Below, piece after piece: positions 34,227 through 41,919 of a DNA stretch of 64,000 nt; the stretch's first letter is position 1, and the number at the start of each line of letters is the position of its first letter. The DNA comes from JAJDXO01 sp965221855 (GTDB lineage: Bacteria; Pseudomonadota; Alphaproteobacteria; Rhodospirillales; UBA2165). The stretch spans positions 1 through 64,000 of the forward strand of contig CBDCSV010000003.1 of assembly GCA_965221855.1 (NCBI GenBank). The letters run 5' to 3'. Both the position numbers and the translations under genes were made by a program. The notes under the pieces were generated by a model. It worked only from the letters and a program-made list of their open reading frames with translations, did not search any database and was not told the origin of the DNA.

Positions 34227-35506
34227 GGTAACGTCAAGAGTTATGTGTCAGGGAGACTGGGGTACTGATTCCCTGAGACTTGTTTTCGTGAATGAAGACC
34301 GCGAAGAGGATGCGGTCCATTGAGGTTTTATCCTTGAAGGTTCCCATGGGCCGGGTTCGTCTGCGAACCTCGCGGAACCTCCGTTCGATGGCATTGGTGG
34401 TCCTGACCTGCTTTCGCTCGGCGAGGTCCTTGTAGCGGAAGCAGGTGAGCAGGTCGTCGAGGTCGTTGCGCAGGCAGGCGACGGCCTTGGGGTAGGTATC
34501 TTCCCAGGCGTCGGCGAAGCGGCGGGCGGCGGTCTCGGCCTTGCGGCGGTTGGGGGCATTCATGACGGCGTGGACGTCGGCCTTGACGGCCTGCTGGTCG
34601 GCTACGCGGACCTTGTTGAGGATGTTCCTGATTTTGTGCGCCCAGCACCTCTGAACGGGGATGCCGTGATAGACGATCGGCAAGGCGGCGAGCAGGCCTT
34701 GGCCGCCATCAACGCAGATCATCTCAAGGCCCTCGCCGGTGAGGCCGCGGCGGTGCAACGCGGTGAGGAAGCGCTCCCACTCCGCGGCGCTCTCGCTGGC
34801 GGCGAGTTGGAAGTCGATAATCTCCTTCTTGCCGTCGTGCCGTATGCCCAGCGCCACCAGGACCGGCCTCCTGAGCGCGCCGGCGCCGGTCTTGCAGGCC
34901 AGCACCACGCCGTCGAGCATCAGCGCCTTGTAGGCGTTCTTCAGCGGCCGGCGGTGGAATGCGGCGACCGACAGATCGAGGGTCTTGGCGACCCGGCTCA
35001 CCGTCGCGGCCGAGACCGGACGCCCGAGCAGGGCAAGCAGGACCTCGCCGACCTTGCGGGTCGAGAGCCCCAGCACGAAGCCGGCCAGGATGGCGCGGTC
35101 GATCTCTGGAGCGCGCCTTGCGTAGCTCTTCAGAACCTCGGTCGGGCAGAAGTGCCGGGTGCGCGGCACGTTGAGCTCGATGTCGCCGAGCTCGCTGAGC
35201 AGGCGGCGCCGGTAGGTGCCGTTGCGCCGGTCGCGCATAGCGCTGCCATCGAGGCCGTCGAGCCAGCGATCCACCGCCTCGGCCATCCGGCCCTCGATGA
35301 TCTCGGCCAGCGCCTGGCGGCCAAGCGGGCGATAACCCTCGCCCCAGTCCAATCCGCCTGCTTGCATCTCCTTCACCACCTCAAAGGCTTGTGGTAGGTT
35401 CTCAATCGTTACAGCTTGCTGTGGCATCGGGGTGCTCCTTCTTGCGGTTGTCGTAAACCACAGGGAGTACCCCATTCCCAACTGACACATAAATTTTTAC
35501 GTCACC
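34227..35506 (-). mobile_element. IS256-family insertion sequence, copy 1, 1280 bp
   Basis: The element is bounded by imperfect inverted repeats, GGTAACGTCAAGAG...TTATGTGTCAG at the left and, reverse-complemented from the right, GGTGACGTAAAAATTTATGT. It is flanked by the perfect 8-bp target duplication GACCGGGG (34219-34226 and 35507-35514). An apparently identical copy lies exactly 27,260 bp downstream at 61487-62766 with a different duplication. This copy splits the divergent TRAP/Rieske promoter region. Confidence 0.9.
34234..35427 (-). CDS. IS256 family transposase (copy 1)
   Basis: A 397-residue IS256/mutator-type DDE transposase. Visible blocks are the zinc-finger-less N-terminus with GYRPLGRQALAEIIEGRMAE, RNGTYRRRLLSELGDIELNV, FVLGLSTRKVGEVL, KALMLDGVVLACK (first Asp), MICVDGGQGLLAALP (second Asp) and QRCWAHKIRNIL. 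The C-terminal Glu lies in TTNAIERRFREVRRRT, the IS256 signature. ATG 35427 with AAGGAG is used; the frame continues 21 codons upstream into the terminal repeat. Identical to the product at 61494-62687. Confidence 0.93.
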   Translation of the reverse strand: MPQQAVTIENLPQAFEVVKEMQAGGLDWGEGYRPLGRQALAEIIEGRMAEAVDRWLDGLDGSAMRDRRNGTYRRRLLSELGDIELNVPRTRHFCPTEVLKSYARRAPEIDRAILAGFVLGLSTRKVGEVLLALLGRPVSAATVSRVAKTLDLSVAAFHRRPLKNAYKALMLDGVVLACKTGAGALRRPVLVALGIRHDGKKEIIDFQLAASESAAEWERFLTALHRRGLTGEGLEMICVDGGQGLLAALPIVYHGIPVQRCWAHKIRNILNKVRVADQQAVKADVHAVMNAPNRRKAETAARRFADAWEDTYPKAVACLRNDLDDLLTCFRYKDLAERKQVRTTNAIERRFREVRRRTRPMGTFKDKTSMDRILFAVFIHENKSQGISTPVSLTHNS

Positions 35507-35580
35507 GACCGGGGCCGGGCCGGCCGCCGCGGGAATCAGGGCGCTTAATATAACGGCCGGGAATAATCAGAGCCCCTTTT

Positions 35581-35615
35581 TTCATAAGCCTTTTATGACA
35601 AACATTCCTAATATC
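35581..35615 (+). promoter_or_regulatory. 35-bp control element upstream of the Rieske operon
   Basis: The element reads TTCATAAGCCTTTTATGACA, then AACATTCCTAATATC. It contains the perfect dyad TCATAA (35582-35587) and TTATGA (35593-35598) and ends in a -10-like TAATAT (35609-35614) with no good -35. It matches the dctP element at 34074-34108 at 31 of 35 positions in mirrored orientation. A start at about 35621 would give a leader of roughly 140 nt before the Rieske ATG. Confidence 0.6.
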
Positions 35616-35722
35616 GTCGCCATCGGGGAGGCGGTGAACGCCGGGCAACACAAGAAGATCGGCGTATCTTGCGCCCGGGAGCGGCGGCATGCCGCGGTGA
35701 ACGGACGATGCCCCGCTGCAGT

Positions 35723-35752
35723 CCCGAACAACAGTGGCCCGAACAACAGTGG
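35723..35752 (+). repeat. perfect 15-bp tandem duplication before the Rieske gene
   Basis: CCCGAACAACAGTGG occurs twice in a row (35723-35737 and 35738-35752), ending 11 bp before the Rieske ATG. The second copy contains a GTG in frame with the Rieske gene (in the first copy GTG 35734-35736 is also in frame). The duplication therefore changes leader length or, if translation begins at GTG, adds five residues. Confidence 0.7.
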
Positions 35753-35763
35753 ATGGGAAAACG

Positions 35764-36819
35764 ATGTCGACATCTACCGCACTTCAGGATGGGCCGGTCA
35801 GTGTCGAGGCGCTGATCAACAGCGGTCTCAGAAACCTCTGGTACCCCGTAGCCCCGAGTTGGATGGTCCGGGAAGCGCCGATCGGCGTTACCCGCCTGGG
35901 TGAGCGAATCGTCCTCTGGCGCGGCCGGAACGGCGATGTGCATGCGGGCGAGGATCGCTGCCCCCACCGCGGCGCCCGGTTGTCTCAGGGCTGGAACTTC
36001 GGCGACCGGCTGCAATGCTGGTACCATGGCGTGCAGATAGGAACCGACGGCACCGTTCTCGAGGTGCCCGCGCTGCCCGATTGCGCCATGAAGGGCCGGA
36101 AAATGAACCGGTCCTACGTGGTCAGGGAAATCCGCGGCGGCATCTTTCTCTATTTCGGCGATGCGGCGCACCCGGAGCCCTGTGATCTCGAGCTTCCGGA
36201 AGAGCTGACCGACGAAGACAAGCACGGGGCCATTCTTTGCACGGCGACCTGGAACACCAACTATCGCTACGCCATCGAAAACGTCATGGATCCCATGCAC
36301 GGCGCCTACCTGCACCGGGAATCCCACTCCATGTCGGAAGGCGCCGAGAGCGCCAAGTTTACCGCCCGCAACACGGACCAGGGCTATGTCTTCGAAAAAG
36401 AAGGCCAGACGGGGGTCAACTTCGACTGGGTCGAGTTCGGCCAAAGCGGCGCCGACTGGTTCCGGTTGACCATCCCCTATCCCCCCAAGTCGGGCCCGGG
36501 CGGCCATTTCGGCATCATCGGGTTTGCGACGCCGGTGGACGAGACCCACACCCAGGTATTTTTCTGGCGGACCCGCGAGGTGTCCGGGTGGCTTCGGGAC
36601 ATGTGGCACTTCCTCTACCGGATGCGGTTCGAGAAACGCCATTGGGACGTGTTGGAGCAGGACCGCGTCGTACTCGAAGCCATGTCCGACGACGCGCGGG
36701 AGCACGAAAACCTTTATCAGCACGACGGCGGCGTGACCCGCCTCCGGCAGATTTTGCACCGGGCCGCCGAGGCCCAGGTCAAGGAACTGGCGGAAGCGCA
36801 CGCCCAGGCGGCCGAGTAG
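35764..36819 (+). CDS. Rieske ring-hydroxylating oxygenase, alpha-subunit type
   Basis: The 351-residue protein has an N-terminal Rieske domain with C66-x-H68 (RCPHRGARLSQG) and C85-x2-H88 (LQCWYHG) binding the [2Fe-2S] cluster. A catalytic domain follows, with the mononuclear iron motif NVMDPMHGAYLH (D176 bridge, H179, H184). Such enzymes dihydroxylate or demethylate aromatic substrates with O2 and electrons from a reductase. No reductase or beta subunit is encoded nearby. ATG 35764 has a weak GGGAA site; GTG 35734 is an alternative. It heads a nine-gene same-strand run to 43561. Confidence 0.88.
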   Translation: MSTSTALQDGPVSVEALINSGLRNLWYPVAPSWMVREAPIGVTRLGERIVLWRGRNGDVHAGEDRCPHRGARLSQGWNFGDRLQCWYHGVQIGTDGTVLEVPALPDCAMKGRKMNRSYVVREIRGGIFLYFGDAAHPEPCDLELPEELTDEDKHGAILCTATWNTNYRYAIENVMDPMHGAYLHRESHSMSEGAESAKFTARNTDQGYVFEKEGQTGVNFDWVEFGQSGADWFRLTIPYPPKSGPGGHFGIIGFATPVDETHTQVFFWRTREVSGWLRDMWHFLYRMRFEKRHWDVLEQDRVVLEAMSDDAREHENLYQHDGGVTRLRQILHRAAEAQVKELAEAHAQAAE

Positions 36820-36829
36820 GGAGAGGACC

Positions 36830-37129
36830 ATGACCGACCCATTCAATCCATGGCTCGCCACCAAGCGGCGCAACAAGGGCGACGAAGGCACGGTTCTGCC
36901 CCTCGACAACTCGCAGAACGTCGTACACCAGACGCGCAGCCGGGTTCCCACCGACTATGAGGAATCGCTCGCCGATGCCCTCGAGGACATTTTTGCCGCG
37001 GGACATCACGAGCTCCCGGAGATCGTCGCCAAGCTGAACGAATCCACTGTTCCGCCGCCGGGCGGCGCCGCGTGGACCGAGGACTCGTTCAAGCAGGAGA
37101 TGAGCCGGCTCGCGGCCGATACCAATTGA
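36830..37129 (+). CDS. small acidic protein with recombinase-like HTH region, Rieske-associated
   Basis: A 99-residue protein sitting ten bases after the Rieske gene and preceded by GGGAGAGGACC. The C-terminal half (YEESLADALEDIFAAGHHEL...WTEDSFKQEMSRLAAD) looks like a small winged-helix unit of the kind databases label recombinase-like helix-turn-helix. I recall relatives of this family next to Rieske oxygenases. Similarity to the DNA-binding part of resolvases need not mean DNA binding; it may be an accessory subunit. Confidence in function is low, confidence that it is a gene is high. Confidence 0.65.
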   Translation: MTDPFNPWLATKRRNKGDEGTVLPLDNSQNVVHQTRSRVPTDYEESLADALEDIFAAGHHELPEIVAKLNESTVPPPGGAAWTEDSFKQEMSRLAADTN

Positions 37130-37176
37130 GGGGACGCCCCCGGGCTCCCGCAACCCATGGCGGAACATGACCGGCA

Positions 37177-37929
37177 ATGACGGCGATCGTCGATCTTTCG
37201 GACAAACGCATCCTGATCACGGGTGGCGCGCGGGGCCTTGGACGGGCCTTCGCGGAGGCCGCCCGTGGGGCCGGCGCCAGTTTGGCGATTGCCGATATTC
37301 TGGAGGACCAGGGGCGGGCCGCGGCGTCGGAACTCCCGGGGACCAACTTCTCGACGCTGGACCTTGCCGATCCGGATTCGGTGATCCGCTGCATGGAAGA
37401 CGCCGTATCGGCGCTGGGCGGACTGGACGGTTTGGTCAATTGCGCGGCCGTCGCGACGGGAATCGGCGGACCGTCGATGACCGAGATCGACATCGAAACA
37501 TGGGACCGCGTCATGACCGTCAATGTCCGCGGGACCTGGCTGATGAGCCGTGCCGCGGTGCCCCACCTGGAAGCGGCGGGCGGCGGCAAAATCGTCAACA
37601 TCGCCTCGGACACGGCGCTCTGGGGCGCGCCGGCCCTCATGCACTATGTGGCGTCGAAGGGCGCGGTCATCTCGATGACCCGTTCCATGGCCCGGGAGCT
37701 GGGCAACAAGGGGATCGCGGTCAACTCCGTGGCGCCCGGGCTCACGCTGGTCGAGGCCACCGAGTACGTGCCGGACGAGCGGAAACGGAGTTACATCGAT
37801 GGACGGGCCATGAACCGGCCGCAGCACCCGGACGATGTGACCGGAGCGGTTCTGTTCCTGCTATCCGACGGCGCCAGCTTCATCACCGGCCAATGCCTGC
37901 CGGTAAACGGCGGATACGTCCTGAACTAG
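37177..37929 (+). CDS. SDR-family dehydrogenase
   Basis: A classical 250-residue short-chain dehydrogenase/reductase. The dinucleotide site is TGGARGLG (15-22), with D40 after the second strand favouring NAD. The structural LVNCAAV replaces NNAG. The catalytic residues S144, Y157 and K161 are all present (YVASK). Behind a Rieske oxygenase a cis-dihydrodiol dehydrogenase is the obvious guess, but SDR specificity cannot be read from sequence. The C-terminal segment FITGQCLPVNGGYVLN is canonical. Confidence 0.88.
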   Translation: MTAIVDLSDKRILITGGARGLGRAFAEAARGAGASLAIADILEDQGRAAASELPGTNFSTLDLADPDSVIRCMEDAVSALGGLDGLVNCAAVATGIGGPSMTEIDIETWDRVMTVNVRGTWLMSRAAVPHLEAAGGGKIVNIASDTALWGAPALMHYVASKGAVISMTRSMARELGNKGIAVNSVAPGLTLVEATEYVPDERKRSYIDGRAMNRPQHPDDVTGAVLFLLSDGASFITGQCLPVNGGYVLN

Positions 37930-37960
37930 CGAACGCACTATTCCGGAGGAGATAACAACA

Positions 37961-38506
37961 ATGCCTGACGCAACCGAATTGATGACCGACGATGCGTCGG
38001 TCCCCCGTCCCGAGGGGTCGAGCCTGGAGGAATGGCTGACCACGCGGATCGCCCGTTACGCGACCCGCACCCTCGATTGGGACGCGCTCAAGTTCCAAGC
38101 CGACTACGATCCCAAGTACCGGCGCTCCCAGATGCGCTACGTGGGCACGGGCGGAACCGGTATCGAAGATGACGAAAACACCGTACCGGCGGAGCATTTC
38201 ACCTTCTCGACCATGGTGCTGCCCGCGGGCTGTGAAGGGCCTCTTCACATTCATCGGGATGTGGAGGAGGTGTTCTTCATCCTCAGGGGCAGCAAGATCA
38301 AGCTGATGTTCCACACCGAGGACGAGTCGGAACAATGGGAGACCCACCTCGGCGAACGGGACCTGATCTCCGTTCCGGCGGGCCTCTATCGCGGTCTGGT
38401 CAACGAGGGCCAGGAAGAGGCGCTGATGTGCGTCATGCTGGGCGCCAAGGCCCCGGTCACGCCCACCTATCCCGACGATCACCCGGTCTCGAAGCTCAGG
38501 CGCTGA
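37961..38506 (+). CDS. cupin-domain protein
   Basis: A 181-residue single-cupin protein. The first cupin motif is LHIHRDVEEVFFILRG with H97, H99 and E103. In the second motif (GERDLISVPAGLYRGLVNEG) the usual histidine appears to be replaced, so the metal site may have only three ligands or none. A GGAGGAG site precedes ATG 37961. Within the operon it could be an isomerase, a dioxygenase or a sensor. No family-level function can be assigned. Confidence 0.75.
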   Translation: MPDATELMTDDASVPRPEGSSLEEWLTTRIARYATRTLDWDALKFQADYDPKYRRSQMRYVGTGGTGIEDDENTVPAEHFTFSTMVLPAGCEGPLHIHRDVEEVFFILRGSKIKLMFHTEDESEQWETHLGERDLISVPAGLYRGLVNEGQEEALMCVMLGAKAPVTPTYPDDHPVSKLRR

Positions 38507-38536
38507 CCGGGCTCCACGGGGAACGAGGGGAAACCC

Positions 38537-39349
38537 ATGAAGGAAGTCCGGGTCGGACTGATCGGCTACGGCGGCATCGTTCGCAAGGTGCTTGCCGAAC
38601 TGCCGCGCGTCGCGGGGCGCGGTATCGGCGTTACCGGCGTACTCGTGCGGCCGGGGCGCTGCGACGCCGCCCGCCAGGCATTGGGCGGCGGCGTGCCGCT
38701 CTACGAAACCCTGGACTCCTTTGTCGCCGCCGGGCCCACCATCGTTGCGGAATGCGCGGGGCACACGGCGGTCGACGATTACGGTGAATCCATCCTCCGG
38801 GCGGGCATCGATCTGATGGTGGTGTCGATTGGCTCGCTTTCCGACCGGGATCGCCACGAGCGTCTGGTGCGCGCCGCCCGGGAGGGAGGCGCGCACCTGA
38901 TCCTGCCCTCGGGCGCCATCGGGGCCGTCGACGCGCTCTCGGCCGCGCGCATCGCGGGTCTGACCAGCGTCACCTACCGGTCCCGCAAACCGCCGGCGGC
39001 CTGGATGGGAACGCCGGCGGAATCGTTGTGCGACCTCGGCAATCTCCGTTCGGCGACGACCTTCTATCAGGGCGACGCCCGGGACGCGGCGCGGCTGTAT
39101 CCAAAGAACGCCAATGTGGCGGCGACGGTGGCGCTGGCCGGCATCGGGTTCGACGATACGCAGGTCGAGCTGTGCGCCGATCCGACCACCGACTGCAATA
39201 TCCATGAGATCGAAGCGGAAGGCGTCGCCGGTTCGTTCAGGATCGAACTCAAGGGCAATCCGATCCCCGAAAACCTGAAGACATCCATGTTGACCGCCCT
39301 CAGCGTCGCCCGCGGATTGGCCAACATGGCGGCGACGACCGTTATCTGA
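38537..39349 (+). CDS. aspartate-dehydrogenase-like (NadX/DUF108) protein
   Basis: The 270 residues match the L-aspartate dehydrogenase family: N-terminal Rossmann motif VGLIGYGGIV (6-15), VAECAGHTAV, LPSGAIGAVDAL, and the family hallmark YPKNANVAATVALAGIGFDDTQV followed by CNIHEIEAEG with the conserved His. Known members oxidise aspartate to iminoaspartate for NAD synthesis, but no nadA or nadC is nearby. Embedded in a catabolic operon, it may act on a different amino acid or release nitrogen from an N-containing intermediate; that is inference. Confidence 0.82.
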   Translation: MKEVRVGLIGYGGIVRKVLAELPRVAGRGIGVTGVLVRPGRCDAARQALGGGVPLYETLDSFVAAGPTIVAECAGHTAVDDYGESILRAGIDLMVVSIGSLSDRDRHERLVRAAREGGAHLILPSGAIGAVDALSAARIAGLTSVTYRSRKPPAAWMGTPAESLCDLGNLRSATTFYQGDARDAARLYPKNANVAATVALAGIGFDDTQVELCADPTTDCNIHEIEAEGVAGSFRIELKGNPIPENLKTSMLTALSVARGLANMAATTVI

Positions 39350-39367
39350 ATTTTGGAGAACAAATCA

Positions 39368-40291
39368 GTGGCCATCACCGGAATAGACGCCATCACCTAC
39401 GGCGTCACCAACATGGACAAATGCCGGCGGTTCCTTGCCGACTGGGGTCTGAAACGGCTGCGCGCAAGCGATGCCGGCGCGGCCTACGAGACCCTGGACG
39501 GCAGCCAGGTTATCATCAAACCGCGCGGCGACAAATCGCTGCCCAAGGCCATTTGCCGGGGCGCCACGGCCCGCGAGGTCATCTGGGGCGTCTCCTCCAG
39601 GGCCGAACTCGATCGCCTCAGGCGGTCGTTGGCGGCCAATGGCGTCGGGTTTGCCGAGAAGGCCGGGACCTTGCGGTGCACGGACCCGTCCGGCCTGGGG
39701 ATCGGCTTTTGCCTGAGCAGGAAACGCAAGGTCAAGGTGCGCGGCACGCCGATGAACATGGTCGGCGACCGGGCGCGAATCGACAGGGCGAGCACGTTCT
39801 ACGACCGGGCCCGGCCGGTTTCGCTGGGCCACGTGGTCTTCAATGTCCCCGCCCTCGAACCGGCGGAGCGCTTCTACCGGGACGTGCTGGGGTTTCACCT
39901 GTCCGACCGGTATCCGGGAGACGCGGTCTTTCTCCGCTGCAAGCCGGAAGGCGAGCACCACAATCTCTTTCTGCTCGAGACGAAGGACGGCAGCGCCAGC
40001 CTCAATCATGCGGCATTCGAGGTGCGTGATCTTCATGAGATTTTCGGCGGCGGTCTCCATATCGCGGGCAAAGGCTGGAAAACCGCCATCGGACCCGGAC
40101 GGCACCCCATTTCGTCGGCCTATTTCTGGTACGTGGAAAATCCGTGCGGCGGGCTGATCGAATATTACTCGGACGTCGATTACGTCACCGCGAAGTGGAA
40201 GCCCCGAAACTGTGCCCGGACGCCGGAGAATTTCGCCGAATGGGCGGTCGCCGGCGGCCTGGACGCGGTCACCCGCCGGCAAAAGATGTAG
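39368..40291 (+). CDS. two-domain VOC extradiol-type dioxygenase
   Basis: The 307-residue protein contains two vicinal-oxygen-chelate modules (about 6-116 and 153-270), as in type I extradiol ring-cleavage dioxygenases. All three Fe(II) ligands align in the second module: H155 in SLGHVVFNV, H214 in LNHAAFEV and E265 in GGLIEYYSD. The acid-base region EHHNLF and GRHPISSAYFWY is also kept. It should therefore be catalytically competent for meta-cleavage of a catechol-like ring. GTG 39368 follows GGAG by nine bases. It is followed by an alpha/beta hydrolase, the usual meta-cleavage-product hydrolase partner. Confidence 0.88.
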   Translation: MAITGIDAITYGVTNMDKCRRFLADWGLKRLRASDAGAAYETLDGSQVIIKPRGDKSLPKAICRGATAREVIWGVSSRAELDRLRRSLAANGVGFAEKAGTLRCTDPSGLGIGFCLSRKRKVKVRGTPMNMVGDRARIDRASTFYDRARPVSLGHVVFNVPALEPAERFYRDVLGFHLSDRYPGDAVFLRCKPEGEHHNLFLLETKDGSASLNHAAFEVRDLHEIFGGGLHIAGKGWKTAIGPGRHPISSAYFWYVENPCGGLIEYYSDVDYVTAKWKPRNCARTPENFAEWAVAGGLDAVTRRQKM

Positions 40292-40303
40292 GCGGCCCGC
40301 GCC

Positions 40304-41125
40304 GTGACGATCCTCGTGGACATGCCGCCGCCCAAGACGGCCGATGCCGGCGGGCTCGAAATCTCCTACTACGACATGGGCCGTGGCGGCGCCGTCGTGC
40401 TGCTGCACGGCATAGGGTCCAACGGGTCCAGCTGGTCCGGTCAATTCGCCGCGCTTTCGGCGCATCATCGGGTGATCGCCTGGGACGCGCCCGGTTATGG
40501 CGGTTCTTCGCCGCTGTCCGCCACGGCACCGGCGGCGGACGACTATGCCGGCGCGCTCGATGACTTCCTGGATGCCCTGGGCATCGTGTCCTGCACACTC
40601 GTCGGTCATTCCCTCGGCGCCCTGATGGCGGCGTCCTTCGCCGCGCGCCATCCCGGCAAGCTCGACGGCCTGGTCCTTGCCAGTTGCGCGCTGGGTTATG
40701 GAAGCGCGACCGAGGCCGATTACCCGGACACCATCCAGGGCCGGCTGGCGGACATTCGGGACCTGGGCCCCAAGGGCCTTGCGGGGAAACGCTCGTCGCG
40801 GCTCCTGACCGAACGGGCCGGCCCCGGCCTGCGGGTCCGCGTCAGGGAAACCATGGCCGAGGTTACGCAGGAGGGTTACGAGGCGGCGACGCATATGCTG
40901 GCCCGATCCGATATCTTCGCCGACACGCCGGGCATTCGGTGTCCGACTCTCGTGCTCTGCGGGGATGAAGACGTGATCACGCCCGACGAGGGCGGCAAGC
41001 GGGTGGCCGCCGGGATCGAAGGCGCGCAATATGTCGGGCTCGCCGGGCTCGGTCATGCCTGCTATGTGGAGGGGCCGGAGGTTTTCAACGAAGCCGTTCA
41101 AGCATTCCTGAAGGGGCTCGACTAG
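40304..41125 (+). CDS. alpha/beta hydrolase, possible meta-cleavage-product hydrolase
   Basis: A 273-residue alpha/beta hydrolase with HGIGSNGSSW (oxyanion loop, near 35), nucleophile elbow VGHSLGAL (Ser103), the acid in CGDEDVITP and the catalytic His in LGHACYVEGP. It resembles BphD/MhpC-type C-C bond hydrolases and haloperoxidase-like esterases equally. Position directly after the extradiol dioxygenase favours the former. GTG 40304 is used; ATG 40322 is an alternative. SDR gene 2 starts two bases after its stop. Confidence 0.82.
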   Translation: MTILVDMPPPKTADAGGLEISYYDMGRGGAVVLLHGIGSNGSSWSGQFAALSAHHRVIAWDAPGYGGSSPLSATAPAADDYAGALDDFLDALGIVSCTLVGHSLGALMAASFAARHPGKLDGLVLASCALGYGSATEADYPDTIQGRLADIRDLGPKGLAGKRSSRLLTERAGPGLRVRVRETMAEVTQEGYEAATHMLARSDIFADTPGIRCPTLVLCGDEDVITPDEGGKRVAAGIEGAQYVGLAGLGHACYVEGPEVFNEAVQAFLKGLD

Positions 41126-41127
41126 AC

Positions 41128-41919
41128 ATGGATTTGGGATTTACCGGCCGGGTCGCGGTGGTGACCGGGGGCTCTTCGGGGATCGGCCTCGCCACTGTCC
41201 GGGCGCTGCTCGACGAAGGCGCAAAGGTGGCATTTTTCGCCCGCGACGAAGCCCGGTTGAACGAGGCGCTGGATCCGCTCAAGGCGGTCCACGGAGACCG
41301 GGTCCACGCCGAGCCTTGCGACGTGCTGGACAAGGACGCGGTCGCCGGGTTTCGCGATTCCGTCGCCCGGACCTTCGGCAAGGCGGATGTCCTGGTCAAC
41401 AATGCCGGTCAGGCCCGCTGGGCGACCTTCGCCGAAACCACGGACGACGAATGGCGGGCGGAACTGGAACTCAAATACTTCAGCGTCATCAATCCGATCC
41501 GGGCGTTTCTGCCCGATCTCGAAGCGTCCGGCGCGGGCGCCGTCGTCATGGTGAATTCGCTTCTCGCCCGCCAGCCGGAGCCGCACCTGGTGGCCACCGC
41601 CTCGGCCCGGGCCGGTATTCTGAACCTGGTGAAGTCCCTCAGCACCGAATTCGCGCCAAAGGGAATCCGGGTGAATTCCATCCTGGTCGGGACCATCGCC
41701 ACCGGCCAGTGGGAAGACCGCTTCAAGGAGCGCGCGCCCGAGGGCGTTTCCATGGACGAATGGTTCGAGGGCCTGGCAAGGGACCGGGGCATTCCGCTTG
41801 GCCGTTTCGGAAAGCCCGAGGAAGCCGCCGCGGCGGTTCTGTTCCTGGCGTCCAGCCAGGCCTCGTTCATTACCGGCGTGCAGGTGGAAGTCGCCGGAGG
41901 CGTGTCCCGCTTTGTCTGA
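41128..41919 (+). CDS. SDR-fold protein lacking the catalytic Tyr and Lys
   Basis: The 263-residue protein keeps the SDR nucleotide motif VVTGGSSGIG (11-20), the NNAG motif (91-94) and Ser144 (NSLLARQPE). Where YxxxK is expected the sequence reads VATASARAG, so Tyr157 is Thr and Lys161 is Arg. Divergent SDRs with this replaced motif form a recognisable subgroup, and their chemistry is unclear; they may be reductases with a shifted acid, or non-redox enzymes. The stop codon overlaps the start of the ThDP enzyme gene. Confidence 0.82.
   Translation: MDLGFTGRVAVVTGGSSGIGLATVRALLDEGAKVAFFARDEARLNEALDPLKAVHGDRVHAEPCDVLDKDAVAGFRDSVARTFGKADVLVNNAGQARWATFAETTDDEWRAELELKYFSVINPIRAFLPDLEASGAGAVVMVNSLLARQPEPHLVATASARAGILNLVKSLSTEFAPKGIRVNSILVGTIATGQWEDRFKERAPEGVSMDEWFEGLARDRGIPLGRFGKPEEAAAAVLFLASSQASFITGVQVEVAGGVSRFV

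Noticed and set aside
35595..35903. 102-codon frame starting inside the 35-bp control element
   Set aside because: It shares MTNIP with the equivalent frame upstream of dctP only because the DNA element is conserved; the rest overlaps the Rieske gene in another frame.
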